Source: Emergomyces orientalis (Eukaryota; Ascomycota; Eurotiomycetes; Onygenales; Ajellomycetaceae). Taken from it: 64,000 nt of DNA. Position numbers and translations under genes: made by a program. Positions within the stretch are counted from its first letter, which is position 1. Every line of letters starts with the position of its first letter. Below the pieces are notes generated by a model, which ran no database searches, was not told where the DNA came from, and saw only the letters and a list, made by a program, of their open reading frames with translations. The stretch lies in the NCBI GenBank assembly GCA_002110485.1, contig MOWL01000026.1:310001-374000 (forward strand), written 5' to 3'. Below, one piece after another: positions 47,663 to 59,208 of this stretch.

Positions 47663-48283
47663 AACTTCTCAAGGGGGTATCTCGTTTTAATTTGTGTCCT
47701 CCAGGGGCGGAGGATACTGAGGGTGGGCGCAATTGCAAAATTGGAATCTGCAGTACAATGAATATCAGTACCCGCCACAAGGAAAGCGAAAATATGAGAC
47801 GCCTAATTCACCTCGCAGAGCCGCTATTCTAAAGCAAAATCCGCTGATTGCCAAAGACTGAATGAATGGTTGAACTGTTTTGCGATTATATCTTGGAAGC
47901 TGATTGAGTTTCGAGCTCTAACTTTAGAAATTTCTGGTCAGCCACAATGCCCTTCCCTGCGCCACCTATTTTTTATGGTGGAACACAACTTGGCACCATC
48001 TCGCAGTCTGTCCACTATTTTCTTTTCTTCTCCCCTACTTTCTAACCCCTTTGTGTCGCCAAAGTCCAGGTGCTTCACTTCAACTTCTATCTGGTGCTCA
48101 TTCTTCTGTGGCCCACCAGTCTACCGGGTGGAGCGCTTGTGATTAGCTGGAATCTATGATCCCACTTGGGTCTACCGCTCGTTAATTGCCCTGTCTTTGC
48201 CACTATATATTTTCAAGCGGTTTTCTCTTCTCTCCTGTGCATGCCATTTCTCGTGTGTTACATTCACTCACACTTTCGCTCGC
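47663..48283. promoter_or_regulatory. Divergent promoter region, mitochondrial IF-3 / GDA1
   Basis: 621 bp between outward-facing starts. The + strand is open from 48197 into GDA1, but residues before ATG 48284 are hydrophobic and Cys-rich and do not look like family sequence. Confidence 0.4.
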
Positions 48284-50076
48284 ATGTCAACTGGGGTACA
48301 CGCTCGTGCTCGTGTTGGAATCTGGTCATATTTGCCCTTTGGCTCGAATCCTAGGCGTCGATCCGTCTCCCTCCCAGCAAAGTCTACCCGCGATCCATTC
48401 GAAAAACCGGGTAGGCATTCAGGAAACCCGCTCCGCAGCTCCAAGACGTTTAGTTTTCGAGACACATTCACAGTTGCTGCGATGACGCAAAGTCAGAGAA
48501 CGAGATATATTAAGACGGGGGGGATTATTGCTGTTCTATTATTGTTCCTCTACGTCCTCCTCCCTGGGGGTCAATCTTCCCCGGCCTCGGTTGGGACCCC
48601 GGTATCCACCTCAAAATGCACAAAATCGTATGACTCGTCAAAGCCCTTGATCCAATATGCGTTGATGATTGATGCTGGAAGCACTGGCTCCCGAATCCAC
48701 GTGTACCGTTTCAACAATTGTGGACCCACGCCAGAACTCGAAAATGAGGACTTCAAGATGACAGAAAAGAAGAAGGGCGGTGCTGGACTAAGCTCTTACG
48801 CAGAAGATCCAGAGGCGGCCGCAAGGAGCTTGGATCCGTTGATGGAAGTTGCTCTGAAGTCGGTCCCGCAAGAGTACCAGTCCTGTTCCCCAGTGGCAGT
48901 AAAGGCCACAGCGGGCTTGAGATTCCTGGGTCAGGAAACTAGTGATAGAATCTTGGATGCAGTGAGAAATCGCTTGGAAACTGTCTATCCTTTCCCTGTT
49001 GTCTCGAAGGAGCAAGGTGGTGTTGAAATCATGGATGGCAAATTTGAAGGAGTTTACGCCTGGATCACCACCAATTACCTTCTTGGAAACATCGGTACCA
49101 AGGAGCGCACCCCGACAGCCGCGGTTTTCGATCTTGGAGGAGGTTCAACACAAATTGTTTTCGAGCCAAGGTTCAAGAGCGTAGATGGAACAACACCAGA
49201 GCAATTTGCTGACGGTGCTCATAAATTCTCTTTGAATTTCGGAGGTCGAAATTTCGACCTATACCAACACTCCCACCTTGGCTACGGGCTTATGAAAGCG
49301 AGAGATACCATCCACAAAGCTATCGTGGAAACTAAACACGAATCTAGCCCAACCGACCAAACGTGGCTCTCTCAGCCATTGGTAAATCCCTGTCTGAGCG
49401 CTGGGATGTCGCTCACGGTGAATGTAACAATGGGAGAGGGACATCCACTTGGCGAGGTTGTCGAAGTCAAGATGACCGGGCCCAAAGACATATCCTCCGC
49501 TGCCCAATGCCGAGGAGTCGCCGACAAAATTCTCAAGAAGGATGCTGAGTGCAAATTAGCTCCCTGTTCCTTTAACGGCGCCCACCAACCCCCGCTCCAA
49601 AAGACCTTCGCCCAGGAAGACCTGTTCATCATGTCGTATTTTTATGACCGCACAGCTCCGCTCGGAATGCCGGAATCATTTACGCTCCGGGACCTGCAGG
49701 ATTTGACCGCTACTGTCTGCTCCGGCCAAGGTAGCTGGGGTGTCTTCGAAGGGATTAAGGGTGCTATCAATGAACTCCAGGAGCGTCCAGAACACTGTCT
49801 GGATCTTTCATTTATGCTATCTCTCTTACACACTGGATATGATCTCCCGCTTAACCGCCAAGTTAAAATTGCGAAACAAATCAACGGCAACGAGCTCGGT
49901 TGGTGCTTGGGTGCAAGGTAAGCAATGATATATATAATTTTCAGCTCCCATTTCTCTATTCAATATCCCCAACCCGCATTTACCACGGAAGAATACAAAC
50001 TGACATGAAATTAAATAGTTTACCTCTTCTCAGCAAGGAATCAGGCTGGCAATGCCGTGTCAAGCAGATTTCATAA
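48284..50076 (+). CDS. GDA1: Golgi guanosine diphosphatase (GDA1/CD39 NTPase family)
   Basis: Exons 48284-49917 and 50019-50076 (intron 101 bp) give 563 aa. The predicted cytosolic tail of about 80 residues has NPRRRSVSLPAKSTRDPFEK, a segment shared by related fungal proteins, which supports the upstream ATG 48284 rather than ATG 48482. One transmembrane helix (TGGIIAVLLLFLYVLLPGG) then makes a type II membrane protein. Apyrase-conserved regions are present: IDAGSTGSRIHVYRF, KATAGLRFLG, WITTNYLLGN and FDLGGGSTQIVFEP. The enzyme hydrolyses GDP to GMP in the Golgi lumen and supports nucleotide-sugar exchange for mannosylation. The small last exon codes SLPLLSKESGWQCRVKQIS. Confidence 0.94.
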
Positions 50077-51731
50077 ATTCATTTTTAATAGATATAGACT
50101 TTTTTGTGTGATCTTAATAATGAAAGTTGTTTTAACTGCTGAGGTTGTTGCGACCTGCCCTTTAGCAGAGTGGTCTGTTATAAATACTACTTCTACCCCA
50201 GTTTGCATGACATGAATAATAATCCGACGGAGAAGGATACCCTTTTTTATTTCCCTCCCTTGCCCTTATCTTCTGTTTTACTACGCTGGCTCTGGAAATG
50301 AACTCATTCCAGATAATTTTGTGAGTACTACCTTGCACCTTTGTCGACATGTGGGGTGTTACACATGGGGCGTTTGATGGGCTTCAACCAATCTTTTTTT
50401 AATTCCACTTCTTTTGGGCTTTTGCTTTTTTCTTTGGAAGCTGATCCCGTTTTTTCCCCCGTTTGTTACTTCCTCCGCAACTTCCTACCTTGCAAGTACA
50501 TGTACTAAGATTCTGATGGCTTTGGGACACGTGTTGGAGGTATATATCTATACTCTTTAACAAGGCGGAGTAGTTTTTCCTTACTCGACTAAAATTTATG
50601 TAATATTTTAATTTCTGAAACCTTTTTGGATGCATGATACATACCTGCTTCTAACCTCCATTTCTCCCTTCCTCCCTTCCTCCCCTGCCGATATTCCTTT
50701 CCATCCCGCTTTTTTTTAAATTTTTTTAAATGCTCCTTTATTTTTTCGCTTTCCACTGGCCTCTCCAGGATCATGTCACTGCGGCTTTCGGACATTTTTC
50801 TTGACCAGATATGTGAACTCTAAAATTTGGCGGCTAAACTTCAAAAAGGGGGATAAATGAGAGAGACCTAGCCACTAGTTGGTCCTGCGGATTAGCGCCA
50901 AATACACATATCAAATATCGCTGCCAGAAAGAAACCAGGATGGGATGAATCCTCTCACCGTGTTGCACGATGAGCCAACAATGGAGAAGCTGGCATCTCA
51001 CCTCTCCAACGTTGGTAGGAGATGGGCGAATTAAAAAATGACACGCCCTTGATCATGCATCGCCTCACAGAATTTAGGGACAGGGGGCTGATACCAAATA
51101 TGCGGGTCTGCTGGACCTGGCGATACGCGAAAAAAGCTATTCAACTTTCGAATTGACTCTCCGCGTCGTGGAAACGGCAGGGAGAACTGCAAGGTTGGGC
51201 TTATATTGAGCTGCGAGCAGATAGACGCTTCAGTCGCACCAGAAGTGTTTCGGCTTCGAATACATCTACAGGGAGCAGCGCTTGGGAGCCGAAGGCTCTC
51301 GGTGCCAAAACGGAGACCGAAGCGACCAAAGGACAGCGGCGTGACCATTCTGCATGCTGTCGTACTTTCCACCTATCGCAACAGGCTCACCGGGCAATAA
51401 AGTAAGCGCTAATATGAATCTAAAACAAGGTGAAATGCCCCTGAAGGATTGTAAGTTCCCGAGGGTGGAAGACTGAAAAATGCCCCGGGCAGGTATAGTT
51501 GGCCAGACACAATATTAGAATGCCGCGTCGTAACAGCATACAATGTCGAGGTCAGAACCATATATATTAAGCGGTATGTACCATTCGAGTAACGAATGGA
51601 CCCTACACAATGATTAATGCCGTCAATTCAGGGACACCCATAGTGTTCGAATCTTCACTCATTTTTCTTTAATAAAATCCCAGAATCAAATCCAAGAATC
51701 CCACCTGAAATATACAGCAGAAACGTCCAAG
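50077..51731. other. Intergenic, no supported gene
   Basis: 1.65 kb between GDA1 and the asparagine synthetase pseudogene. Open frames on both strands at 51031-51400 lack any motif. Pyrimidine-rich near 50640-50720. Confidence 0.5.
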
Positions 51732-53973
51732 ATGTGCGGAATTACGGCAAGCATTGCTCTCCCTCTGGGCCGTGCCCACGGAGATGCTAATGAAAGCACC
51801 GACGCCGCCCCTGACGAGTCCCTGACATACAAACTTCAAGCCTCTCTTGAAAAAATAAACCACCGTGAATCAGATGAGTCTGGCGTCTGGGTTAGTTCGG
51901 ATGGCAGTGTTGGCCTTGGCCATTGCCGACTTTCCATCAACGACCTCTCTCCCAGCGGCTCGCAACCTCTTTCCAGTGACGACGGGCAAATTCACGCCGT
52001 TGTCATCGGTGAGATCTATGACTATGACCGGCTGCGGGGCATCTATGCCGTCGTCCACGGCTACAAATTCCATGGCCACAGTGACAGCGAGCTAGTCTTA
52101 GCTCTCTACAAAATTTAACGGTGCCCAGAATTCTTTAAACATCTGCGGGGCGAATTTGCATTTGTTCTATACGATAGCCGCGAGGGACATGAGAGGGTGA
52201 TTGCTGGGAGAGATAGGTTCGGTATTAAGCCACTGTTTTGGACGACTGTTGGGGATAAAATCTTGCTGGCAGCCGAGTCAAAAGCATTCTTGCCTTTGGG
52301 ATGGAAGCCCGAGTAGGATGTTGGGGCCATTGTGGATGGCGGTTACATGGTTGACGACAGGACACTGTTCAAGGGCGTGAAGAAGGTGTTGCCAGGGCAC
52401 TGGCTCGAAATCTCCAAGAAAGGGCTTGAATCACACAGGTACTGGGATTCGGACTATGCGGACAAGGGAAGCTTCATTTCTTGTTAAAAATGATTGCGGA
52501 TGAGGCTAACTATAAGCAGACCATCACTGACAATCGGAGCATTGATGAAATGATAATTGGGGTCCGCGAGCGACTTGTTGAAGCAGTCCGGCTGCGACTT
52601 CGCGCTGATGTTCCTGTCGGGGTTTATCTATCCGGCGGGATCGATTCGTCTGCTATTGCAGGAATTGTTACACAGCTTGCGAAAAATGAACATATCAAGA
52701 TTGGCAGCCAAGCAGCAACAACTCGAGTGGCGTGTTTCACTGTACAGTTTCCAGAAAAGTCGGGCTATGACGAATCGGGTAAAATACCGAACCATCCATG
52801 TGTACACCAGAGTAAATATTATCGACCGCTGACTCGGAACATTTTATAGACATTGCAGATCGGACAGCCAAATGGCTGGGTGTTGAAACAATCAAGGAAA
52901 TCGTCGATGAGCCCGTTCTAGCGGATAACTTTGCCGACGCGGCATATCATTGTGAGCACCACAGCTTCGATCTTGGCTATGTGGCAAAATTTGCCCTATC
53001 GACACTTCCACAAGAGCACGGGGTCAAAGTCATCATAACTGGCGAGGGAGCTGATGAACACTTTGCCGGATACCTATACTTTCCGCTGGACCTCCTGCTG
53101 GAGTCGGACCTATCTCAGCCGAACTCGCCACTCTCAAAGGACGAGTTTCGCGAGCAGCTGCAAATGAAAGCTGCTGACGAAATGAATAATATTCTCCGCG
53201 GCATCGGAGCCAGCGTGCGCCGTGATGATAACGGATAAAATGAAGTTCTTGCTGACGCCAACGGCTCATCAATGCCCCAGGCTGTATTGAGGATCATGCA
53301 CCCAGCCACGGAGATGTTGGCAACCTGGACACGCCACAAGAGCCAGGACTGTGATGTCCTGGAGACATTAATGGCGTCCCACCCACCTGAAGTCCGGGCC
53401 AAAATGCGCTCAACCTGGCATCCACTGCACACATCCCTCTACATCTGGAACAAATCCATCCTACCTAACAACTTTCTTTCTGGGAGACCGCCCCGAAATG
53501 GCCCACAGTGTTGAAGGACGCACACCGTTCCTGGACCATCATCTCACTAACTATGTGAGCAATCTTCCTCCAAGCGTCAAAATCGCCTATACCCCGCAGC
53601 AAACGGTAGGTGCCCAGCGTCACGGCGAATTTTGGAAGAACGTCGATGACAGAGAAATGGATCCTGCGCCAGGCGGTTCGACCGTACATTACCGGCGAAC
53701 TGTACCGAAAGAGCAAGCATCCGTTCTTGGCACCGTCAAAGTGGCCCGAAAAGGGGCACCTGCACCGCATGTTTGAAGAACTCTTGACGCGTGAGGCTGT
53801 CGAAAAACCTGGGTTTTGTAGACTACGATGCAGTCGAGCGGGGACTAGGCCGAGCATTTGGTGATAACGCCGATGCATTAATGTTCCGTAGCTTGCTTTG
53901 TGTCGGTACGTGGGTTGCTTTGTCACAACGGTTGGGTGTTAAAAGGGCAGATGCGGAGGACTATATGCTCTAG
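51732..53973 (+). pseudogene. Asparagine synthetase (glutamine-hydrolysing), multiply disrupted
   Basis: The Ntn-type glutaminase start MCGITASIALPLG, GLGHCRLSIND and RGEFAFVLYDSR are intact, as are synthetase motifs VGVYLSGGIDSSAIAG (ATP pyrophosphatase PP-loop), GEGADEHFAGY and the C-terminal MAHSVEGRTPFLDHHL. Breaks: stop TAA 52116-52118, stop TAG 52314-52316 in frame with the first part, a frame shift near 52470-52481, stop TAA 53236-53238, and frame shifts near 53470, 53640 and 53800. A genuine intron, 52779-52849 (GTAAAA...TATAG), still joins in phase (G|AC, Asp). The pieces are all in one order over 2.2 kb, so this is decay in place, not rearrangement. The family's normal product is about 560-700 aa. 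The relatively conserved residues suggest recent inactivation. Confidence 0.93.
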
Positions 53974-54875
53974 ACAAAGTTGCGGCCGGTTTCCGCAAAA
54001 TAGGGCTTTTCATGAACTGATGGAATCTTGATGAATGAATGAGTTTAGGGTGTATCAAAATTTTGCAGAGTGTGAACGGCATCCCATGTTGGAAAGCTGC
54101 CGATAGGCACAGAGTCTCATTTCTATAATTCAACAGACTAGAACCTTTAGCATTCTCGAGATGTTTTTCTTCCAACACCGGAGGAAAAAGGGGCAGATTC
54201 TGAGTCCTGATAATTAACTAGGCTTCACGCTAAAATAACCTTATCCAAACCAAGCCATCCGAACCACTCTCCATGTCCAGGAGTTTCTTAAATTCCACAG
54301 AAGGTAAAATCAACGTGCCACCCGAGTATCAGCGGGCGACACTATGCGAGGGCTTACGGGTATGATAAAAAAAAACTCTAGCCTCCAGAGGGGGGCTGAT
54401 TCCAAGGCATAATACTGTGCCTGCTTGTGGGCAACGGTGACATGCACGGCTATTTTGAGCCACCATGTTCTGGTTCAACATTCGAATCGAGAAAAACATT
54501 ACGTTTTCCAATCAAATTTTCAAGTTTCAGTCGTGCGGAGAAATAGGATTAGAAATATTACCTAAGTATCTTTCTTAGCTTCCGCTTTTCACGCAAGCTT
54601 CTATGCCAATAATGTGGCTTCTAGCTCAGTAGCTTACCAAGTACGGAGGAAACCAATACATTTTCAAGCGAGGGAGCAAACCAATATATATATATGGTAA
54701 ATGATGGGTAACAATAGCAGTAGGATGAAATAAACAAGCCAAGCCGCTATAAAACGCCAACATCTGAAGCTCCTCGCCGAGCCCAAGAAGAAAATATCAA
54801 AAAACAAGCGCATATTCGCTCAAAAACCCACAATTTCCGCCCCTCCGCGTCTTTCAGGTATGGAATTAGGGTATA
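53974..54875. other. Intergenic, convergent
   Basis: 902 bp between the asparagine synthetase pseudogene (+) and the unknown two-exon gene (-). AT-rich. No gene seen. Confidence 0.55.
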
Positions 54876-55520
54876 TCAGTTCCACCCGATTACCCCCTCT
54901 GCAACTCTCACCCCCGTCGCATTAACAATTGACATTCGCCGCCCTATCACGCCCATTTCACATGCATCGAGCTTCAACCTCAGCTTTGAGTTGTTGTTGC
55001 GACCATGGCCGTCAATATTCTGCTCGGTAATGAGTTTCATACTGGCTAGAGCAGTGGGCGAGGTTTCGAGGTCTTCCGGTTGCGTTAGATTGTGGAGCGG
55101 GAAACGGTGGAGGGGAGGGAGTGCGTCTCGGGATTCCGAGGGTGTGAGGTCACCGTCTGGGCTGGGGGAGATGTTAACGTTAGGAGATGCACGACTATAT
55201 ATCTTCCCCTGCCAGTCCAGAGAGGTAGGTAATGGATAAGGGCACGATTAATAGTAAAAAACACACTGTATTTCAACCCAGTAGGCTTTAAAGGTCTCGA
55301 TGGGGCAAACTTGGGTCCGTCCTTGCTCTGTTTGTTCGTCTGTAGGCTTTTTGATAGAGAAGTGAATCCCCTCCTTTTCAGCAGAGCGGTGTTCTCGAAG
55401 AGTGACCTGGTAGTCGAATAGGGTATTGTTGCTTCCAGGATCACTTTCTTCCGTGTTCAAAGGACGAAGAAGGGCTGTAGCACCCCCTTGGCTGATTCTT
55501 GAGGAAAAGCCATTGCACAT
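54876..55520 (-). CDS. Unknown protein, two exons (about 190 aa)
   Basis: Exon 1 is 55267-55520 (MCNGFSSRISQGGATALLRP and onward). Exon 2 is 54876-55194, joined by intron 55195-55266 (GTGTGT...TATATAG) in phase with 191 codons. Exon 2 is open for 106 codons although the region is not low-complexity. It ends MSIVNATGVRVAEGVIGWN. Visible features are a Pro/Thr/Ser-rich middle (SPSPDGDLTPSESRDALPPL) and mixed charged/hydrophobic ends. There is no signal peptide, membrane helix or motif I can name. Both frames could be chance, but the shared phase and splice sites make a gene likelier. The start and any further 5' exon are unproven. Confidence 0.5.
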
Positions 55521-56137
55521 GGTCTTATATGTGGTCGTTGAATTGCGGCGGCTTTTCGTGAGTAAGTAAGTCTTATCTAAAAAAGATAAGGAGGATTGAA
55601 TGAAAGGAAAGGAATGAATTCGTAGGAATGATGTGGTTGAATTGAGAGTAGGAGTTCAAAGAAACGGATATAACTGCATTCTTATATGTAATGTATTCAA
55701 CCTCGCTCGCCTTCGCCCTCCGCCCTCTGCCCTCTCCTCGATGGCCTAGGTATACAAAGGGCGGTCTCTATATATATACATCCACTAAGGTCCCGATATC
55801 TGAGTACCACGGTAGGCTTCTATTTGTACCTAGAGGGTTTGAGCAGATTTCTAAACTCTACCCGAGATTATGTACATGTATATAAAGTGAGCTAATTATC
55901 TGCACTCTGAATGGACAAGTGTTCCCGAACCCTGACAGCCGATGACTACTACGTCCTCAAATAGCCATGGGGAATGCTGTAGAATGTAGATAATTTCTTC
56001 TGTTTCCTCCCTTCCTCCCTCCCTCCCAAACAGTTATATACACCATTTCTCAAGATATCTCGTACACAGCTCTGTGGCTCATAGCTCTACGCGTTTCGCT
56101 CTAGGTCTATATTTACTCATCCCAAGTGAAGACAAAC
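55521..56137. other. Intergenic, divergent, unknown gene to SOD
   Basis: 617 bp; holds the upstream region of both flanking genes and a CCTCCCTCCCTCCC pyrimidine tract near 56012-56028. No gene seen. Confidence 0.5.
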
Positions 56138-56972
56138 ATGGCCCAGACATACGCTCTCCCGCCTCTTCGTTTCGCCTACAATGTAAGCATGTTGCCCGCT
56201 CTGCCCCTTCCCCACCCCACGGCATTTGCATTAGGGCTGAACTGGAATACCAAACTCTCTCCCTCCTCTATATAGGCTCTCGAGCCTGTCATCTCCGCTC
56301 AACTCATGGAGCTTCACCATGCCAAGCATCATAACACCTACGTGACAAACCTCAACAAGGCGCTTCAAGATCAGGCCGCAGCGATAAAAGCAGGAAATAT
56401 CGCTGCCCAAGTTAATCTGCACGCAATAATTAGTTTCAATGCAGGTGGGCATATCAATCACTCGCTATTTTGGGGAAACCTCGCCCCTGCTGGAACCCCT
56501 GAAACCAAGGTTCAAGCCGCGCCGAAATTATGGGAGGCCATTCGGCAGCATTGGGGAGACGATGCTGGTGCATTCCGTCAGAAATTCAATGAGGCGTTAT
56601 TGGGCATTCGAGGAAGTGGATGGGGTTGGTTAGTTCGCCTGGGAAATCAGGGGCCGTTGGCTATTGTCACAACACACGATCAGGATATCGTCGGGAAGGA
56701 CCAGGTGCCTATCTTTGCAGTCGACATGTGGGAACATGCGTATTATTTGCAGGTGAGGCCAATTTTGGAAATCTATCATCTGTTTATTTTTTTTGGTTTG
56801 TTCCATTGTTCCTAAGCTAACACCACCACCATCTTTGGGTTGAACGAAGTATCTGAATGGGAAAGCCGCTTATGTCGAGAATATTTGGTCCATTATTAAT
56901 TGGAAGACAGCAGAAGAGAGATACCTTGGAGGGAGGGCCGATGCCTTCAAGGGTCTCAAGGCGTCAATGTAG
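56138..56972 (+). CDS. Mn/Fe-type superoxide dismutase, no targeting leader
   Basis: Exons 56138-56182, 56276-56752 and 56850-56972 (introns 93 and 97 bp) give 214 aa. The start MAQTYALPPLRFAYN goes straight into the family's first helix, so no mitochondrial leader is visible. Metal ligands are in the expected motifs: MELHHAKHHNTYV (first His), INHSLFWGNL (second His), and VDMWEHAYYLQ (Asp and His). AGGHINHS and GSGWGWLV match the Mn type. Some filamentous fungi have a leaderless, presumably cytosolic, Mn-SOD besides the mitochondrial one, and this fits that class. It converts superoxide to peroxide. Metal choice cannot be proved from sequence. Confidence 0.93.
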
Positions 56973-57671
56973 TTCCTGTGATGTTGATCGGGCTGAGCCC
57001 ACGTGTATTGATGGCTTATGTAGCTGGTTTGAGAGCTGGGAGGAATGCGTATCAACAAGTGGTAAAGCCCAGGGAGATGATTAAAAATGAACAACACTCC
57101 ATATATTCAAGATATTTCATACATTGTAGGCAATGCACATATATGTGTACATATGATACAGCCTGACACCCGAGAAAAAGAACCCAAAAAAGAGTTGGAT
57201 GTCAAAGAAAAAGTAGGCCGACAATGCTTTAACCATAAAAATAAACCTCAATGCTGCCAAACTTGAACGTCTGTTCATAGATAGAATAAAATGAGAAGCG
57301 AGTCTCTGACCGGTTGGTGAAAAGACGAAACTAGAAGACTGTAAACCTTTCGGTTATATAGCTTAATTTCGCTGTTTATGAATGCGCGGATTGCTATCCT
57401 AATGATGTCCTAGCAAATAGCTACTGGCAATAGCTGAGGCAAATGGGCGCGCTCCATGTAGCGACTGATAAAACAGTGATCATTAAAGTGCATCTGGTTT
57501 CAAACTGAAATCAAGAAGAAATAAGAGAATTTTCAATAACATACTATCGTTTGCGATTATAGTTGTAACCCAGGCTATCTTTGCTACGTGGGGGTTGCTG
57601 ATCTAAGTAAGCTGCTCCCTCCCATGACCATATATAAGATAAAAAATGCCTAGTCACACCCATCAAGTTCT
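56973..57671. other. Intergenic, SOD to tRNA-Asp
   Basis: 699 bp, AT-rich; no gene seen. Confidence 0.5.
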
Positions 57672-57764
57672 TCCTCGATGGTCTAGTGGTGATGATTTCC
57701 GCTTGTCATTCGGTCTACTGACTGACGAGCGCGGGAGACCAGGGTTCGATTCCCTGTCGGGGAG
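57672..57764 (+). tRNA. tRNA-Asp(GUC) with 21-nt intron
   Basis: The acceptor TCCTCGA (57672-57678) pairs with TCGGGGA (57757-57763), and G57764 is the discriminator. D-arm GTCTAGTGGTGATGATT and T-arm AGGGTTCGATTCCCT are canonical. Stem TCCGC/GCGGG encloses loop TTGTCA...C, giving anticodon GTC at 57705-57707. An extra 21 nt (57709-57729) sits one base after the anticodon, the usual nuclear tRNA intron site. Confidence 0.95.
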
Positions 57765-57765
57765 A

Positions 57766-57774
57766 TTTTTTTTT
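57766..57774 (+). terminator. Pol III terminator of tRNA-Asp
   Basis: Run of nine T two bases after the tRNA 3' end. Confidence 0.85.
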
Positions 57775-58256
57775 GTTCTCGATTTTCGATTTTTTTTTGC
57801 ATTAACTAAAATCCAATTTATATATAATATATTTTTAGAAAATTCGTCCATGGCCCCGGTGTAAAAAAAAAATGCATTTTTATTTTCTTAGTGTCATTTT
57901 TTCGTTGGAAGTGCATACTCTTCTCTCAAAATTATGGGCCTCTCTTATCTGAGGCGGACCACCATTAATGCAGCCACTTCCAGTAGCCAGTGAATGCGTT
58001 GTTCAAGCAATTAAGGTCCCAAATTGCTAAAGCTTTCCATAGTACATAAAATAAAACATGGGTATAAAATAATCCGAGTTAACAAAGCTTGAGTAAAGAG
58101 AATTATTCTCAAAAACAAGATTATCCTGACTGCGATCCAAAGCCTAAAGAAGACGAAAATGTAAGAAAAGAGTCGCAAGAAATAGTAAACGACAAAATCG
58201 TAGCATACAGATGTTAGAACAGTCCTATTTGTGGAGGTAAAATTGGGAGGATATAT
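57775..58256. other. Intergenic
   Basis: 482 bp between tRNA-Asp and the 3' end of the NOPCHAP1-like gene. AT-rich; no gene seen. Confidence 0.5.
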
Positions 58257-59208
58257 TCAGGGCGTCATCTCTTCTATAGTTGGTCGTTTTACTTCGGGTG
58301 TATTCCCCATGAGCTTGTTCATTACATTCATATTATGACGGGGTTTTGGTTGTGTCTTGCTCGCGGATCGTGTGTTGTTGTTTTCATCATATGATATGGC
58401 GCTTTCGCTGTCCGTGCTGGTATGGGAGCCAATCTCGCCGCCTTGTTCTTCAAGCACACCCAGGCCAAGGTTCTGAAAGAGCGTAAAACCGTTAGCTGTA
58501 CTTCCAGTAAAAGCCCCATATTCGAGGATGAAATGTCCTTGTAGATAAAAGAAAGATGGTGGCATATAAAGGAAGAAAAGGTACCATCTCAATGTATTGG
58601 CCGTCAACTTCAGCATCCTCACTATGATCAAGCTCCACACCAGCTACATTACCAGCAGCTATCTCTTTTTCTAAGTCTTCGTTTGCAGCTCTCAATTCGG
58701 GAAGGAAGGAAGTCAGTCGATTTCGCAGCGTGGAACCATTGAATCGACGTAATGAGGGTTTGAGATGAGGTGGGCGATGTGGGACAGAAACGAGGTGATC
58801 AGTTCCAGGTCTACTGGCAACGTCATTGCTTTCTGATTCCGACTCGCCGCCAGATGATGATGATGATGATGAAGAAGAGGAAGAGCAGGAAGAGGATATG
58901 GACGATTCGGATATCCCACTTGAGGAAGTTTCGTCATCCAATTGCTGTTGTATGGGAGGGCGATAACGATGGGTCAAGGGTGGTATGGCGGCGCCGCTAC
59001 CACCGTCGCTACCATCGTCGCTACCACCGTCACTACCACTATCGCTTTCGTAGCCGGACTCACAGCTCGAGCTATCGCTCGTGGTGCTATGACCTGTAGA
59101 ACCTACCATGATCTTGGATCTTTTTGACTGGGATCCTGGCTTGGTAGTGGAATCATCTTCATCCTCGAGGCACCGCTTCTTGGTCGGTGGAGTGCCGATG
59201 CCAGCCAT
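58257..59208 (-). CDS. NOPCHAP1/C12orf45-like snoRNP assembly protein (DUF4598)
   Basis: Exons 58585-59208 and 58257-58472 (intron 112 bp, phase 0) give 279 aa. The N-terminal half is a Lys/Arg then Ser/Asp/Gly-rich disordered stretch with a nuclear-signal-like SQSKRSK and a long Ser run. The conserved core reads FNGSTLRNRLTSFLPELRAA, NEDLEKEIAAG and EDAEVDGQYIEMNLGLGVLE, which matches the family called DUF4598 (human C12orf45/NOPCHAP1). In humans it bridges NOP58 and the R2TP complex during box C/D snoRNP assembly. That role here is inferred. The Ser/Gly/Asp repeat region is coded by runs of near-identical codons. Confidence 0.75.

Noticed and set aside
51031..51372. Minus frame of 113 codons between GDA1 and the pseudogene
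   Set aside because: No recognised motif; the opposite strand is also open for a shorter frame, as expected by chance.
51732..53973. Reading the asparagine synthetase as a working gene with introns around each break
   Set aside because: Several breaks have no GT-AG pair in reach and the stops lie in conserved coding sequence.
56857..57166. Other frames over the last SOD exon
   Set aside because: Shadows of exon 3; the SOD frame has the conserved residues.
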